Shown one piece after another: positions 18,832 through 27,852 of a stretch of 64,000 nucleotides of DNA. A program made the translations under genes and the position numbers. Positions within the stretch are counted from its first letter, which is position 1. Each line of letters opens with the position of its first letter. The DNA is from an uncultured delta proteobacterium (GTDB lineage: Bacteria; Desulfobacterota; Desulfobulbia; Desulfobulbales; Desulfocapsaceae). Below the pieces are notes generated by a model. The model was given only the letters and a program-made list of their open reading frames with translations. It was not told the origin of the DNA and made no database searches. The stretch lies in assembly GCA_903901335.1 (NCBI GenBank), contig CAIUQR010000033.1:1-64000 (forward strand), read 5' to 3'.

Positions 18832-19080
18832 ATGAACGACAGAGAACAGGAAATTGTGGGGTTATTTATGGTAGTTGACAACAAACATAAAATCAGAAGG
18901 GTTGTTGTCAGCCAGGATTGTTTCACCAACTGTTCGGGTGAAACAATCCATTCAAAGAATCTTTTCCTGGAGAATATCAATGGTCCGAAAGTTTATAGAA
19001 CAGAGGACCCTGATATTTTAATACTCATCGACGGCACCACCCTCAAAAGAAGAGGACATCTGTTGACCAGTTTGGAATAA
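18832..19080 (+). CDS. Hypothetical protein
   Basis: 82 aa ORF, non-overlapped, no recognisable family. Confidence 0.4.
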   Translation: MNDREQEIVGLFMVVDNKHKIRRVVVSQDCFTNCSGETIHSKNLFLENINGPKVYRTEDPDILILIDGTTLKRRGHLLTSLE

Positions 19081-19147
19081 CAGGGTGGACAATGTGTAAA
19101 ATAAATATTTTTATCAGTTACTTATATTAATCACAAAGAAGGACTAA

Positions 19148-19492
19148 ATGACAAATTCAGGATCTAAAGAATTTGAGAATTTTTGGCAATACGTCATCAT
19201 TCATACGCAGAATATGCATCGTAACATTCATAAACAATGGCGCCTCCTTTTTTACCAATCCATTGAGAAACTGCTGCTCTGCATCGTTATACTGCTTTCC
19301 GTGGCACCATCACCAACACAGGCAACTTCGATTACTATCCTTAATGGCGAGGTGTGGAACAACTGCGTTTTGCAGGACATCGACTTCGGCGAAGACCTAG
19401 ATAACTGGGACACGCTGAATAACCATGCCAGAGAACCCTGTTGGCGGAGGCAAATATATGGCACGCATTCAAACACGGGACATTTACGATGA
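19148..19492 (+). CDS. Hypothetical protein (possibly degraded or mis-called)
   Basis: 114 aa ORF with internal hydrophobic stretch LLLCIVILLSVAPSPTQA. Confidence 0.35.
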   Translation: MTNSGSKEFENFWQYVIIHTQNMHRNIHKQWRLLFYQSIEKLLLCIVILLSVAPSPTQATSITILNGEVWNNCVLQDIDFGEDLDNWDTLNNHAREPCWRRQIYGTHSNTGHLR

Positions 19493-19572
19493 GTTTTGGG
19501 CTTTGGTCGAGTCGCTGAACCCCAAGAGCCCTGGAGTAAAATTGTTTTTTTAATCCTTAACGAGGAGATATT

Positions 19573-20214
19573 ATGAAGAAGACACTTTTTGCAGGCTTGG
19601 CGGTTGGATTGATGATGACCGGGATGACTGGAATGGCAATTGCGTCTGTCATACAAATGGATCAAGGAATCATTGATCCAGATTCATTGAACTACGATTA
19701 TGGAGGTATGGGGAGTGGTAGAGGGATAGGGATTACTGTAGAAAATAATTTTCATATGAACACCCTTGGAATCGATTTAGGCGTAAAAAATAACGCCAAT
19801 ACTTTTGCATATCGATATGAAATATTTTCTTCAACTGATGGTCATTCTGCCGGCTCATTGTTGTCCAATGTCATCTTTAATGTTTCTAATGGAGAAGGCT
19901 GGAGGGATGTCACCTTTAATTTTGACTTCTTAGCCGGCTCTTCTTATGTTATCAATTTTTTAAGAGTTGATGGTCAACGGCTCGATAATCTTGGAGCTAT
20001 TTACTCCATGGAGCCCTCAGCCTTCGTAGATTATGGCCAATTTTCTCTTGTAGAAGGTTTTGAAGGTGCTTTTCCCGATAGTTCTAATGCTATAGTTCCA
20101 CATATGCGCATGGACGTTTCCGGCACAGGCACAGTCCCCGAACCAGCCACCCTGCTCCTCTTTGGAACTGGTCTAGCAGGATTAGTCGCAGCTCGCAGGC
20201 AAAAGAAGGCCTGA
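19573..20214 (+). CDS. PEP-CTERM sorting-domain exported protein
   Basis: Signal peptide plus C-terminal VPEPATLLLFGTGLAGLVAARRQKKA (PEP motif, TM, basic tail); RBS gaggagat. Confidence 0.93.
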   Translation: MKKTLFAGLAVGLMMTGMTGMAIASVIQMDQGIIDPDSLNYDYGGMGSGRGIGITVENNFHMNTLGIDLGVKNNANTFAYRYEIFSSTDGHSAGSLLSNVIFNVSNGEGWRDVTFNFDFLAGSSYVINFLRVDGQRLDNLGAIYSMEPSAFVDYGQFSLVEGFEGAFPDSSNAIVPHMRMDVSGTGTVPEPATLLLFGTGLAGLVAARRQKKA

Positions 20215-20240
20215 TCCCTATTAACAGAACAGGCACAGCA

Positions 20241-20272
20241 AGGCAGGGCTAGAAATGGCTCTGCCTTTTTTT
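20241..20272 (+). terminator. Rho-independent terminator
   Basis: aggcagggct-agaaat-ggctctgcct followed by T run. Confidence 0.75.
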
Positions 20273-20389
20273 CAACCACCTGACATTGGACAAAAAAATC
20301 TTATGTAGTTGCTTTGCTCTCGCTGTTAACGTCTGCACGACCGCTTCGGCTGGAGCAACAGCTGTCTATTGGATAGGAGCGGACATAGT

Positions 20390-21958
20390 TCAGTAACCAT
20401 CCTTGGTAATGCTGTTCCTCTGCCTGCTCTCACCTTCTGCAGTGACAATCACTGCCGCCCCGCCGTTCAAGGGACATCTGTTTTCGCAGATGCCGCAGCC
20501 GATGCATAATTCCTCAATCACATAGGGCTTCCGCAGTTCAACCAGTTCACCCTTGCTGTTGAGCGCTTTAGCCTCGCGGAATTTAATCGCCTTATCAGGC
20601 GTCGGACAATGCTCCTCGCAGACAATGCAGGGAACACCCTTTGCGTATGGCAGGCAACGGTTTTTATCGAAATAAGCCCGGCCGATGACAGTTACCTGTT
20701 TTTCATCCCTGGTCAGTCTCCTGATGGCGCCTGTCGGACAGGCCTGACCGCAGAGGGTGCAGTTGTACTCACAGTAGCCGATACGACCGATAAGCCGGGG
20801 GGTGAAGATTCCCTCCAGCCCCGCCTCAAGCCAGGCGGGCTGCAGGGCGTTGCCGATACAGACCTTCATACATTCACCGCAACGCACACATCGACCAAGA
20901 AATGCTGTCTCCGGGAGGGCACCGGGAGGCCTGACGAGCAGAGGGTCGGCAAATCGGGCCAGCAAGCGGGTCGGCAGTATAAGGGGGACAAGCACTCCTG
21001 CAGTGAGGCTGGTTATCACAGCTCTTCTTGACAGGTCGATTGCCTGTTCCCCTGCAGCCTGTCTTTTCAGGCTATAGTGGATGCGGGATCCGGGGCAGTG
21101 CGCCATGCAGTCGAGACAGAGGATGCATTCAGCAGAGGTGACGGTTCGCTCCGCGTCGATGGCTCCCATGCGGCACACGTTGCGACACTGCCGGCATTTG
21201 GAGCATTCCGGCGTCCCTCCGGCGAGCCTGAACAGAGAAAAACGGGAGAAAATGGCCAGCAACGCCCCCAAAGGACAGATTTTGCGACAAAAGAACCTGC
21301 TTTCGAGAGAGCTGAGTCCAAGGACCGCCAGCAGGAGAAGGAGAGAAAAGACAGACAGCCCGTACACCTTGGCGGCAAAGGGCAGCATATGTTTCAACAG
21401 CGCATACACCGGCTCGGTCAGTGCATTTAACCAGGCGGGCGCGTGCTGGTAGGTCCAGGTAAAAAAAGAGGTGGTCGCGTAGTCCAGGGCCGGGTGAACC
21501 GCAAAGGTGAAGCCTCGGATCAGCAGGGAGAACGGATCGATTAAACCGGTCAGGGGCAGACCAAAGAGAGTGGAGGAGAGCAGGAAGATAAGCAGATAAT
21601 ATTTCAACTGACGTCGCCCCGGATCAAAATTGTTCCTCTCCGGGGGAAAAAGGTGCCGACTGCCGTCGATGAGGCTCCCCAGGGGGCAGATCCAGCCGCA
21701 GAAGAATCGCCCGAAAACAAGGGTCAGAACGAGGGTAACCAAAGCAGGAAGCATCAGGGCGACGACCGTTTTCCCTGCCAGTATGGCGGAAAAGGCCAGC
21801 AGGGGATCGAGGCGAAAAAGAAGGTTGACGGCCCAGGTCAATTCATCAACACCTGCATAATCGGTCTTGATGAACAGGAAAAGAAAGAGAGCAAAAAAGA
21901 GAGATTGGCCTATCCTCCGCCAGACGGAGGACGAAAACCGTATCCCGGGCAGATGCAT
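20390..21958 (-). CDS. NapH/YccM-like membrane polyferredoxin (4Fe-4S binding)
   Basis: FFCGWICPLGSLID, FFCRKICPLGALL and multiple CxxCxxCxxxC clusters (CSKCRQCRNVC, CILCLDCMAHC, CVRCGECMKVC, CIGCGICENRC). Confidence 0.9.
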   Translation of the reverse strand: MHLPGIRFSSSVWRRIGQSLFFALFLFLFIKTDYAGVDELTWAVNLLFRLDPLLAFSAILAGKTVVALMLPALVTLVLTLVFGRFFCGWICPLGSLIDGSRHLFPPERNNFDPGRRQLKYYLLIFLLSSTLFGLPLTGLIDPFSLLIRGFTFAVHPALDYATTSFFTWTYQHAPAWLNALTEPVYALLKHMLPFAAKVYGLSVFSLLLLLAVLGLSSLESRFFCRKICPLGALLAIFSRFSLFRLAGGTPECSKCRQCRNVCRMGAIDAERTVTSAECILCLDCMAHCPGSRIHYSLKRQAAGEQAIDLSRRAVITSLTAGVLVPLILPTRLLARFADPLLVRPPGALPETAFLGRCVRCGECMKVCIGNALQPAWLEAGLEGIFTPRLIGRIGYCEYNCTLCGQACPTGAIRRLTRDEKQVTVIGRAYFDKNRCLPYAKGVPCIVCEEHCPTPDKAIKFREAKALNSKGELVELRKPYVIEELCIGCGICENRCPLNGGAAVIVTAEGESRQRNSITKDGY

Positions 21959-22872
21959 CAGGCGGTCACCACCTGGATCCGGGCCAGATCCATCTCCCCC
22001 AGTCCCATGCTGTATGCAGCCACTGTCGAGGCAATGGCATCCGGTTTCAGTTCAAACAGGGTGGTCGCATAGGCATCGGCCGCCACCGGATCGGCTGATG
22101 CGATCAGGGTGTCGATCTTTTTCACATCTTTAATATCACCGCCCTGTGGGCCGCTACGCAGGAGAATGCGGGTGGCATCAATGACAGTCAGTTTCGGCCT
22201 GATCACCGTCGCCAGGTCTGCCAGGTTCTGCCCTATGTTCTGGTGGAGAGAGCCCCGATTGCCGCCGAGCACCCCCATGCTGTTCTTCAATCCCAGGGTA
22301 AGGCGGGACAGTCCGTGATGTTTGGCAACCGGTACGTTGATATAGCAGTCGCAATCGAGAGCATCTTTATAGATCTCCCATTTGGTGATCGATTTGCCTT
22401 TGGCGATATCCACCGGGATGAATTTCCGAGGATCAATGTGCTCAATTACGGCCCGGCTATCGCCGATTTCAACAATTGCCTTTTCAACGCCGCTGTTGGC
22501 ATAGCAGCGCCTTTGCTCATTACAGGTCCGGTCAAAAACGAAAACCTTGCTTGCTCCTGCCTCCAGGGCCTGTACGACCAGGGCTTTGACCACCAGAGGG
22601 TGCGTGGTGGCGCCCTGTTCCGGGCTGCGATCCCAGCCGATATTGGGCTTGACGACTACACGGTCTCCGGGACGGACGAAATTCTTCATACCTCCAAGGG
22701 GGGTCAGCACCCGGGCAACCAGGGCAAAATAATCCTCTCCCTTGGCCAGACTGAGCAGAGACCGCGGCTTTTCTGCGGCCAGCACCTCCGGCAGGATGTT
22801 GAAACGGGGAATCGTCAGGGTCGCCCCCACCGACCAAAGAAAAACATCCCTGATGAATTGGCGTCTGTCCAT
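21958..22872 (-). CDS. DUF362 domain-containing protein with Tat-like signal
   Basis: MDRRQFIRDVFLWSVGATLTIP; VVVKPNIGWDRSPEQGATTHPLVVKALV; INVPVAKHHGLSRLTLGLKNSMGVLG; stop overlaps start of downstream polyferredoxin (TGATG). Confidence 0.9.
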   Translation of the reverse strand: MDRRQFIRDVFLWSVGATLTIPRFNILPEVLAAEKPRSLLSLAKGEDYFALVARVLTPLGGMKNFVRPGDRVVVKPNIGWDRSPEQGATTHPLVVKALVVQALEAGASKVFVFDRTCNEQRRCYANSGVEKAIVEIGDSRAVIEHIDPRKFIPVDIAKGKSITKWEIYKDALDCDCYINVPVAKHHGLSRLTLGLKNSMGVLGGNRGSLHQNIGQNLADLATVIRPKLTVIDATRILLRSGPQGGDIKDVKKIDTLIASADPVAADAYATTLFELKPDAIASTVAAYSMGLGEMDLARIQVVTA

Positions 22873-22967
22873 GATGAGTTCCTCCTTTTTACGTGCATTC
22901 CCGGTGAAGCTTGATTGTGTACCGGTTGAACCAATGCATGTTTTTTAGGAAATTTCTGCCTTGGGGC

Positions 22968-23468
22968 TCATATTTTCGTCAGAGCCGTACGCATCAGTTT
23001 CTCGGCGGCGGTTTTTTCGGCGGCTTCGGTGGCACCTGGCACCAACAGAGTAATGATCAGGTAATTGGAGCCCTTAAATGTATTGAGCTGGATCATGCCA
23101 TAACCGGGGCTGGAGAAAAACGAGCTGTCGCCGATGCCGGGAGCCTCAGAAACAGCGATCTTCATCTTTTTCAGCTCCGTCATTGTCTTGTCGGCGGTTT
23201 CGCCGAAACCGGTCGTCTTGACCAGAATGCTGAACGCTCCGTAATCGCCAACCACATATTCGCAGGGGGATCCTACTGCCGGGTTGGCCTTAGCGTTCAG
23301 CTTGCCATCGCCGACGTTCTGGCCGACAGCGGCCTGGATCTCGGCCTTGGTCAGCAGGGTGCAGGTGTCGATTTTCTGGGCGCCTTCGGCGGCGGCCACT
23401 CCGGTGAAACAGAAAACTGCCACCACGGCCATCAGAACTGTGCGTATTACAGAAATCGGTTGGTTCAT
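22968..23468 (-). CDS. Exported hypothetical protein (DUF3558-like)
   Basis: Signal peptide MNQPISVIRTVLMAVVAVFCFTGVAAAEG; DTCTLLTKAEIQAAVGQNV...GSPCEYV. Confidence 0.65.
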   Translation of the reverse strand: MNQPISVIRTVLMAVVAVFCFTGVAAAEGAQKIDTCTLLTKAEIQAAVGQNVGDGKLNAKANPAVGSPCEYVVGDYGAFSILVKTTGFGETADKTMTELKKMKIAVSEAPGIGDSSFFSSPGYGMIQLNTFKGSNYLIITLLVPGATEAAEKTAAEKLMRTALTKI

Positions 23469-23532
23469 TTGTGTCCTCCCAGGAACTCTGTAGTCTGTTA
23501 CATTATGTTATATTGAGCCTCTTGCAAAAGTC

Positions 23533-24930
23533 TCATATTATATTCCGCCGCCAATGGGAATGAGTGATCCCCAGTTTACTGATCTTATAATTGAGGGCTC
23601 TGGGGCTTATCCCCAGTTTTCCGGCCGCATCTTTCTGAACCCACAGGCACTCTTCCAGAGTCTTCAGGATGAGCTCTTTTTCCTGGCCGGCCAGGGATGC
23701 ACCCTTGCCGGGCAAACCGGCCTGAAGATTCGGGAGATCCTGCATCTCTGCAATTTTCTGCGACTTCATTGCCGGCAGCGACAGGTTATGTTCATGGATC
23801 AGGCTGTCATCCTCGAGGATAACGGCCCGCTCGATGGTATTGGCCAGTTGCCGGATATTCCCAGGCCAGTCATAGGCCTGAATACTTGCCAGAGACCGCG
23901 GCGAGAACCCTTTTATATCTCGTCGCTTCAGTGACTTGCAAAATTTCTCTAAAAGGACGTTTGCCAGCGGCAGGATACATTTTTCCCGCTCCCGCAGTGA
24001 AGGGAGCCTGATAGGCAGGACATTGATGCGATAATAGAGATCTTCCCTGAACAATCCTGCTTCAATCTGTTTGGAAAGATCCTTATTGGTGGCCGCGATG
24101 ACCCGGACATCGGCATGTATGGTCTTATTGCCCCCAACCCGCTCAAAGGCCTTTTCCTCCAGCACCCGCAACAGCTTGGTCTGTAGTCCGGGACTGATTT
24201 CACCGATTTCATCGAGAAACATCGTACCGCCGTTTGCCTGCTCGAACCGGCCGATACGTTGCTTGTCCGCCCCGGTAAATGCCCCCTTCTCGTGCCCGAA
24301 CAGCTCCGACTCCAGGAGATTCTCGGGAATATTTGCACAGTTTATCTTTACAAAGGGCTTTTTCTTTCTCGGAGAATTAAAATGCACCGTTCCCGACAGG
24401 AAACTCTTGCCGGTGCCGGTGTCGCCGGTGATCAAGATGGTCGAATCGGTAAGGGAAAATCGTTCCAGACGTTTCAGGATATCCTGCATGCACGAACTGT
24501 AGGCGACAATATCCTTGAAATCGTAGACCACATCCTGTTTGCGGCGAAGATAATCGATCTCGAATTTCTGATCACGGATTGCGATCGCCCGTTCAAGAGC
24601 CATCGCAATCCGTTCTTTTGAGACGGGATGGACAAGAAAATCACAGGCCCCATGATTCATGGCCTGCACAACCAGTTCCGCCTTCTCGGTGGTACTGGTG
24701 ATGATTATCGGTGTAGAGGGACTCTTTTTATGTGTTTCTTCAAGAAGATCAAGTGTATTGCGTGCCGATAGTTCAATATCCAGGAAAATCAGATCATACT
24801 GGCAGGCGTTCATCTGGTCTTGAAATTCTTTCTGATCGGATTTAATAGTCAGATGACCAGTCCCTTGCAGAGAAGACTCCATAAGATGGTTGCGCCCATG
24901 ACCGGAATCATAAACAAGTATGTTGTACAT
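23533..24930 (-). CDS. Sigma-54-dependent response regulator (NtrC family)
   Basis: Receiver domain, GDTGTGKSFLSGTVH, ELFGHEKGAFTGADKQRIGRFEQANGGTMFLDEIGE, C-terminal Fis-type HTH. Confidence 0.95.
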   Translation of the reverse strand: MYNILVYDSGHGRNHLMESSLQGTGHLTIKSDQKEFQDQMNACQYDLIFLDIELSARNTLDLLEETHKKSPSTPIIITSTTEKAELVVQAMNHGACDFLVHPVSKERIAMALERAIAIRDQKFEIDYLRRKQDVVYDFKDIVAYSSCMQDILKRLERFSLTDSTILITGDTGTGKSFLSGTVHFNSPRKKKPFVKINCANIPENLLESELFGHEKGAFTGADKQRIGRFEQANGGTMFLDEIGEISPGLQTKLLRVLEEKAFERVGGNKTIHADVRVIAATNKDLSKQIEAGLFREDLYYRINVLPIRLPSLREREKCILPLANVLLEKFCKSLKRRDIKGFSPRSLASIQAYDWPGNIRQLANTIERAVILEDDSLIHEHNLSLPAMKSQKIAEMQDLPNLQAGLPGKGASLAGQEKELILKTLEECLWVQKDAAGKLGISPRALNYKISKLGITHSHWRRNII

Positions 24931-25079
24931 AGCCCCCCATTACACAACCGTACATGTTATTTCATATTTGTAATTGTCTCTTTTTCTTATACGGGAGTCG
25001 GTCTGAAATTGCAATCAGAACTCCAGCCGGTTAGCCATTTTCTGCCCGGCATTTTCCCCCTTACTCCGGAACCGCTCCC

Positions 25080-25568
25080 ATGACAACACCAGACAATCAG
25101 GCAAGCAACAGCGCCGACAGACATATACCTTGGATGCTTGTGGCCCTTGAACAGGCAAAGAAATCGGCCCTCGGGGGCGAGATCCCGGTGGGTGCCGTCC
25201 TGATCCATCAGAATCGCCTCCTGGCCGCTGCCGGCAATAGCCCGATCGGAAGTCAAGACCCGACCGCGCATGCCGAGATCCTGGCCATCCGGGAGGCCGC
25301 CCGAAACTTGGGCAACTACCGGATGCCGGGTACGACCATCTATGTAACTCTCGAGCCCTGCATTATGTGCATGGGCGCGATCATCCAGGCGCGTATCGAC
25401 AGGCTGGTCTTCGGCGCCCATGACCCGAAGGCCGGTGCCGTTGAGTCCTGCTATCATATCGGCAGCGACGCCCTTCTGAATCACACCATTACCATAGAAA
25501 GCGGCATACTGGCGGAAGAATGCGGAGCGATCCTGAAAGATTTCTTCCGGGGAAAACGACGGAAATAA
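25080..25568 (+). CDS. tadA: tRNA-specific adenosine deaminase
   Basis: GEIPVGAVL, DPTAHAEILAIREAA, TLEPCIMCMGAIIQARIDRLVFGA. Confidence 0.95.
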   Translation: MTTPDNQASNSADRHIPWMLVALEQAKKSALGGEIPVGAVLIHQNRLLAAAGNSPIGSQDPTAHAEILAIREAARNLGNYRMPGTTIYVTLEPCIMCMGAIIQARIDRLVFGAHDPKAGAVESCYHIGSDALLNHTITIESGILAEECGAILKDFFRGKRRK

Positions 25569-25706
25569 TTTTGACTCTCAACCGGTTACAAGCTAATATC
25601 CCCTCATAACCCCTTTTTTCCCTCTTGTCGGTACTTTTTGATTGCCAAATTTCAATGCACAGTTTACATACAAGCTCACAATTTGCCGTAGATGTTTCCA
25701 CCCTTC

Positions 25707-25792
25707 GGAGAGGTGGCCGAGCGGCTTAAGGTGCACGCCTGGAACGCGTGTGTACGCAAGTACCGTGAGTTCGAATCTCACCCTCTCCGCCA
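25707..25792 (+). tRNA. tRNA-Ser (anticodon GGA), CCA encoded
   Basis: ggagaggtggccgagcggctt...gcctGGAacgcg...ttcgaatctcaccctctccgcca, class II tRNA with variable arm. Confidence 0.96.
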
Positions 25793-25961
25793 TGTATTAT
25801 AATAATAACGGGAACTTGGATAACGCCATGTTCCCGTTTTTTGTTTCCGGATTGTTTCCAAGATTAAGCTGGCCTTGACCATATCAGTTAGATGTGGAAC
25901 GGTTAGTGGGGGCAGGTCAAACTGAGCACGCAAGGAGTGGAGGCGAGGCCTGAGGCAGGAT

Positions 25962-26741
25962 ATGTCAACAGCTATAGGTGAGCAACAGCATAGGTTGCGT
26001 CTGGAGCTCTTCGAACGGGTTTACGACCTCATACTGCCCATGCCGACTACAACCTGTTCGGTAACCGCGCTCCTGCCTTCCGCCCGAACCATTGTCCATG
26101 CCGTTGCCGATGCAGCTGCACAAGCCGCTCTTAAGAAAGGTAAGAAAGTGACCTGCGGACCAGGGTGCGGCGCCTGCTGTAGACAACTCGTGCCAATCTC
26201 GGTCGTTGAAGCCTCGGCTCTTGTAACGGCCATCGACGCAGGACCGGCTGAGTACCGCAAGCGCATCCGCAGGCGTTTCTCCCAGACTGTTCACCGGATG
26301 GAAACGCTCGGTATGCTCGATCCAAGTGCACCTCGCCCCCGACTCGCACTGCAAGGCTACGGCCACGACAGCTCGTCCTTGTGGCTCGATGTGAGTAAGC
26401 GCTACTTCGCTGCAGCTATCGCCTGTCCGATTCTGGAAAACGAGTCCTGTAGCCTGCACGTCGCTCGACCGCTCGTTTGCCGGGCTTACAACGTCACAAG
26501 TTCCCCAAAGCGCTGTCGACACCTCAACCGCGGCGCCGAGGCACTGCCGCGCCCCTTAGATGTAGAGTCGGCGCTCTCCAGGACCGCGCATGCGCTTGAC
26601 GGCTCGCCACCGCATCTGATTCCATTGCCCCTTGCCATGGAGTGGTCGGAGAGCTGCCCGGATGCGTTCGCCGAACAACACGATGCCGAAACCATGCTCG
26701 CCCGGCTTCTCGATGAACTGCTGTCACAGAGCAAGGAGTGA
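25962..26741 (+). CDS. YkgJ-type cysteine cluster protein
   Basis: CGPGCGACCRQLVPIS, CPILENESCSLHVARPLVCRAYNV. Confidence 0.75.
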   Translation: MSTAIGEQQHRLRLELFERVYDLILPMPTTTCSVTALLPSARTIVHAVADAAAQAALKKGKKVTCGPGCGACCRQLVPISVVEASALVTAIDAGPAEYRKRIRRRFSQTVHRMETLGMLDPSAPRPRLALQGYGHDSSSLWLDVSKRYFAAAIACPILENESCSLHVARPLVCRAYNVTSSPKRCRHLNRGAEALPRPLDVESALSRTAHALDGSPPHLIPLPLAMEWSESCPDAFAEQHDAETMLARLLDELLSQSKE

Positions 26742-26776
26742 TTGCCTGCATGATAACCGATGCCGTAAAGGTTACT

Positions 26777-27276
26777 TTATTTACTTTTACCCTCGTTTTT
26801 TGCGGCCACGATCTCCGCCTCCTGCTCCAGTAACTCTCCCAAGGCCTTGGCAGTTTCACCGACAATGGTGATGCAGTGCTGGCGGCGGCTCCCTGGATTA
26901 CGGTAAAAATCTTTGGTCTGATCTCGATCCATCCAGTCCACCCGGGCAATCTGGCAACAGTTGATGCCGCCGTGTGGTGCAGCCAGTGCCTCGAAATTTC
27001 TCAGGACTGTCTTGGTAGCGGCCCACATCCGGGGATTTTCCTTTTCCTCCAGGCTGCCCCGGCTGTACAGGCTCCCAATTACACTGACGGCACCACCAAG
27101 ACGCCGCAGATGTTGCCGGCACCGCCGATACCGCCGCCGAAAGCGCCCATGGCCTTAATCACCGAGGGGTCGGAAATGCCGAGTTTTTCCATGCCGACCA
27201 TGGCCAGCACCTGGCTGCAATGCAGCCGTTGTTTGAAGAGCTCAATTGCCTTATCCCGCATTTCATTCGGCCGCAT
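26777..27276 (-). pseudogene. C_GCAxxG_C_C-family protein, interrupted by a 1-nt frameshift near 27091-27096
   Basis: AIELFKQRLHCSQVLAMVG...GGGIGGAGNICGVLV, then with +1 nt GAVSVIGSLYSRGSLEEKENPRMWAATKTVLRNFEALAAPHGGINCCQIARVDW continues in the adjacent frame. Confidence 0.75.
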
Positions 27277-27425
27277 CCTTTCCTCCCAGCATTGAGTTTA
27301 AAACTGAAACACAACAATCTTTCCTCTATGTAGCCGATTAGTACGGGAATCGCACCGCGATTTCCAATCATAGAGCGTGGAACAACCCGAGGTCTGGGTT
27401 CATAAGCTCAGGAATATATCGACCT

Positions 27426-27764
27426 TTACATTGGCCAGGGTCTGTCCTTGCCGCCAAGGATATGCATATGCAGATGAAAAACAACTTGGCCGGCCTTGGC
27501 CCCGTTGTTGAATACGACCCGAAAGCCATCCTCAACGCCATTCTCTTGTGCGATCTGTCCACCGATGCGGAGGAGCTTTCCGGTCAGCTGCTCTTCCACT
27601 TCTGTAATGTCAACCGGCCGAGGGATGTGTTTTTTGGGAATGACAAGGAAATGAACCGGGGCCTGGGGTGAAATGTCCCAGAAAGCCAGCACATCATCAT
27701 CCTCGTAGATTTTTTTTGAGGGGATTTCTCCTGTAATGATTTTACAAAAAATGCAGTCAGTCAT
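27426..27764 (-). CDS. hinT: HIT-family (HINT) protein
   Basis: CIFCKIITGEIPSKKIYEDDDVLAFWDISPQAPVHFLVIPKKHI, GQVVFHLHMHILGG. Confidence 0.95.
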   Translation of the reverse strand: MTDCIFCKIITGEIPSKKIYEDDDVLAFWDISPQAPVHFLVIPKKHIPRPVDITEVEEQLTGKLLRIGGQIAQENGVEDGFRVVFNNGAKAGQVVFHLHMHILGGKDRPWPM

Positions 27765-27852
27765 TGGTGTTTCTCCTCATAGGTGTTCATTTTGAGACAT
27801 CCGCTTTCTTCTCTTCTTGTGTCATCTGCGAAGTAAACCAAAAGGGGCAACA

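Noticed and set aside
22243-22914. 223-aa + ORF
   Set aside because: Antisense to the DUF362 gene, which has a signal peptide and conserved motifs.
25707-26741. Possible integration event at tRNA-Ser followed by a YkgJ-like gene
   Set aside because: No integrase, and no duplicated tRNA 3' end (ttcgaatctcaccctctccgcca) seen downstream.
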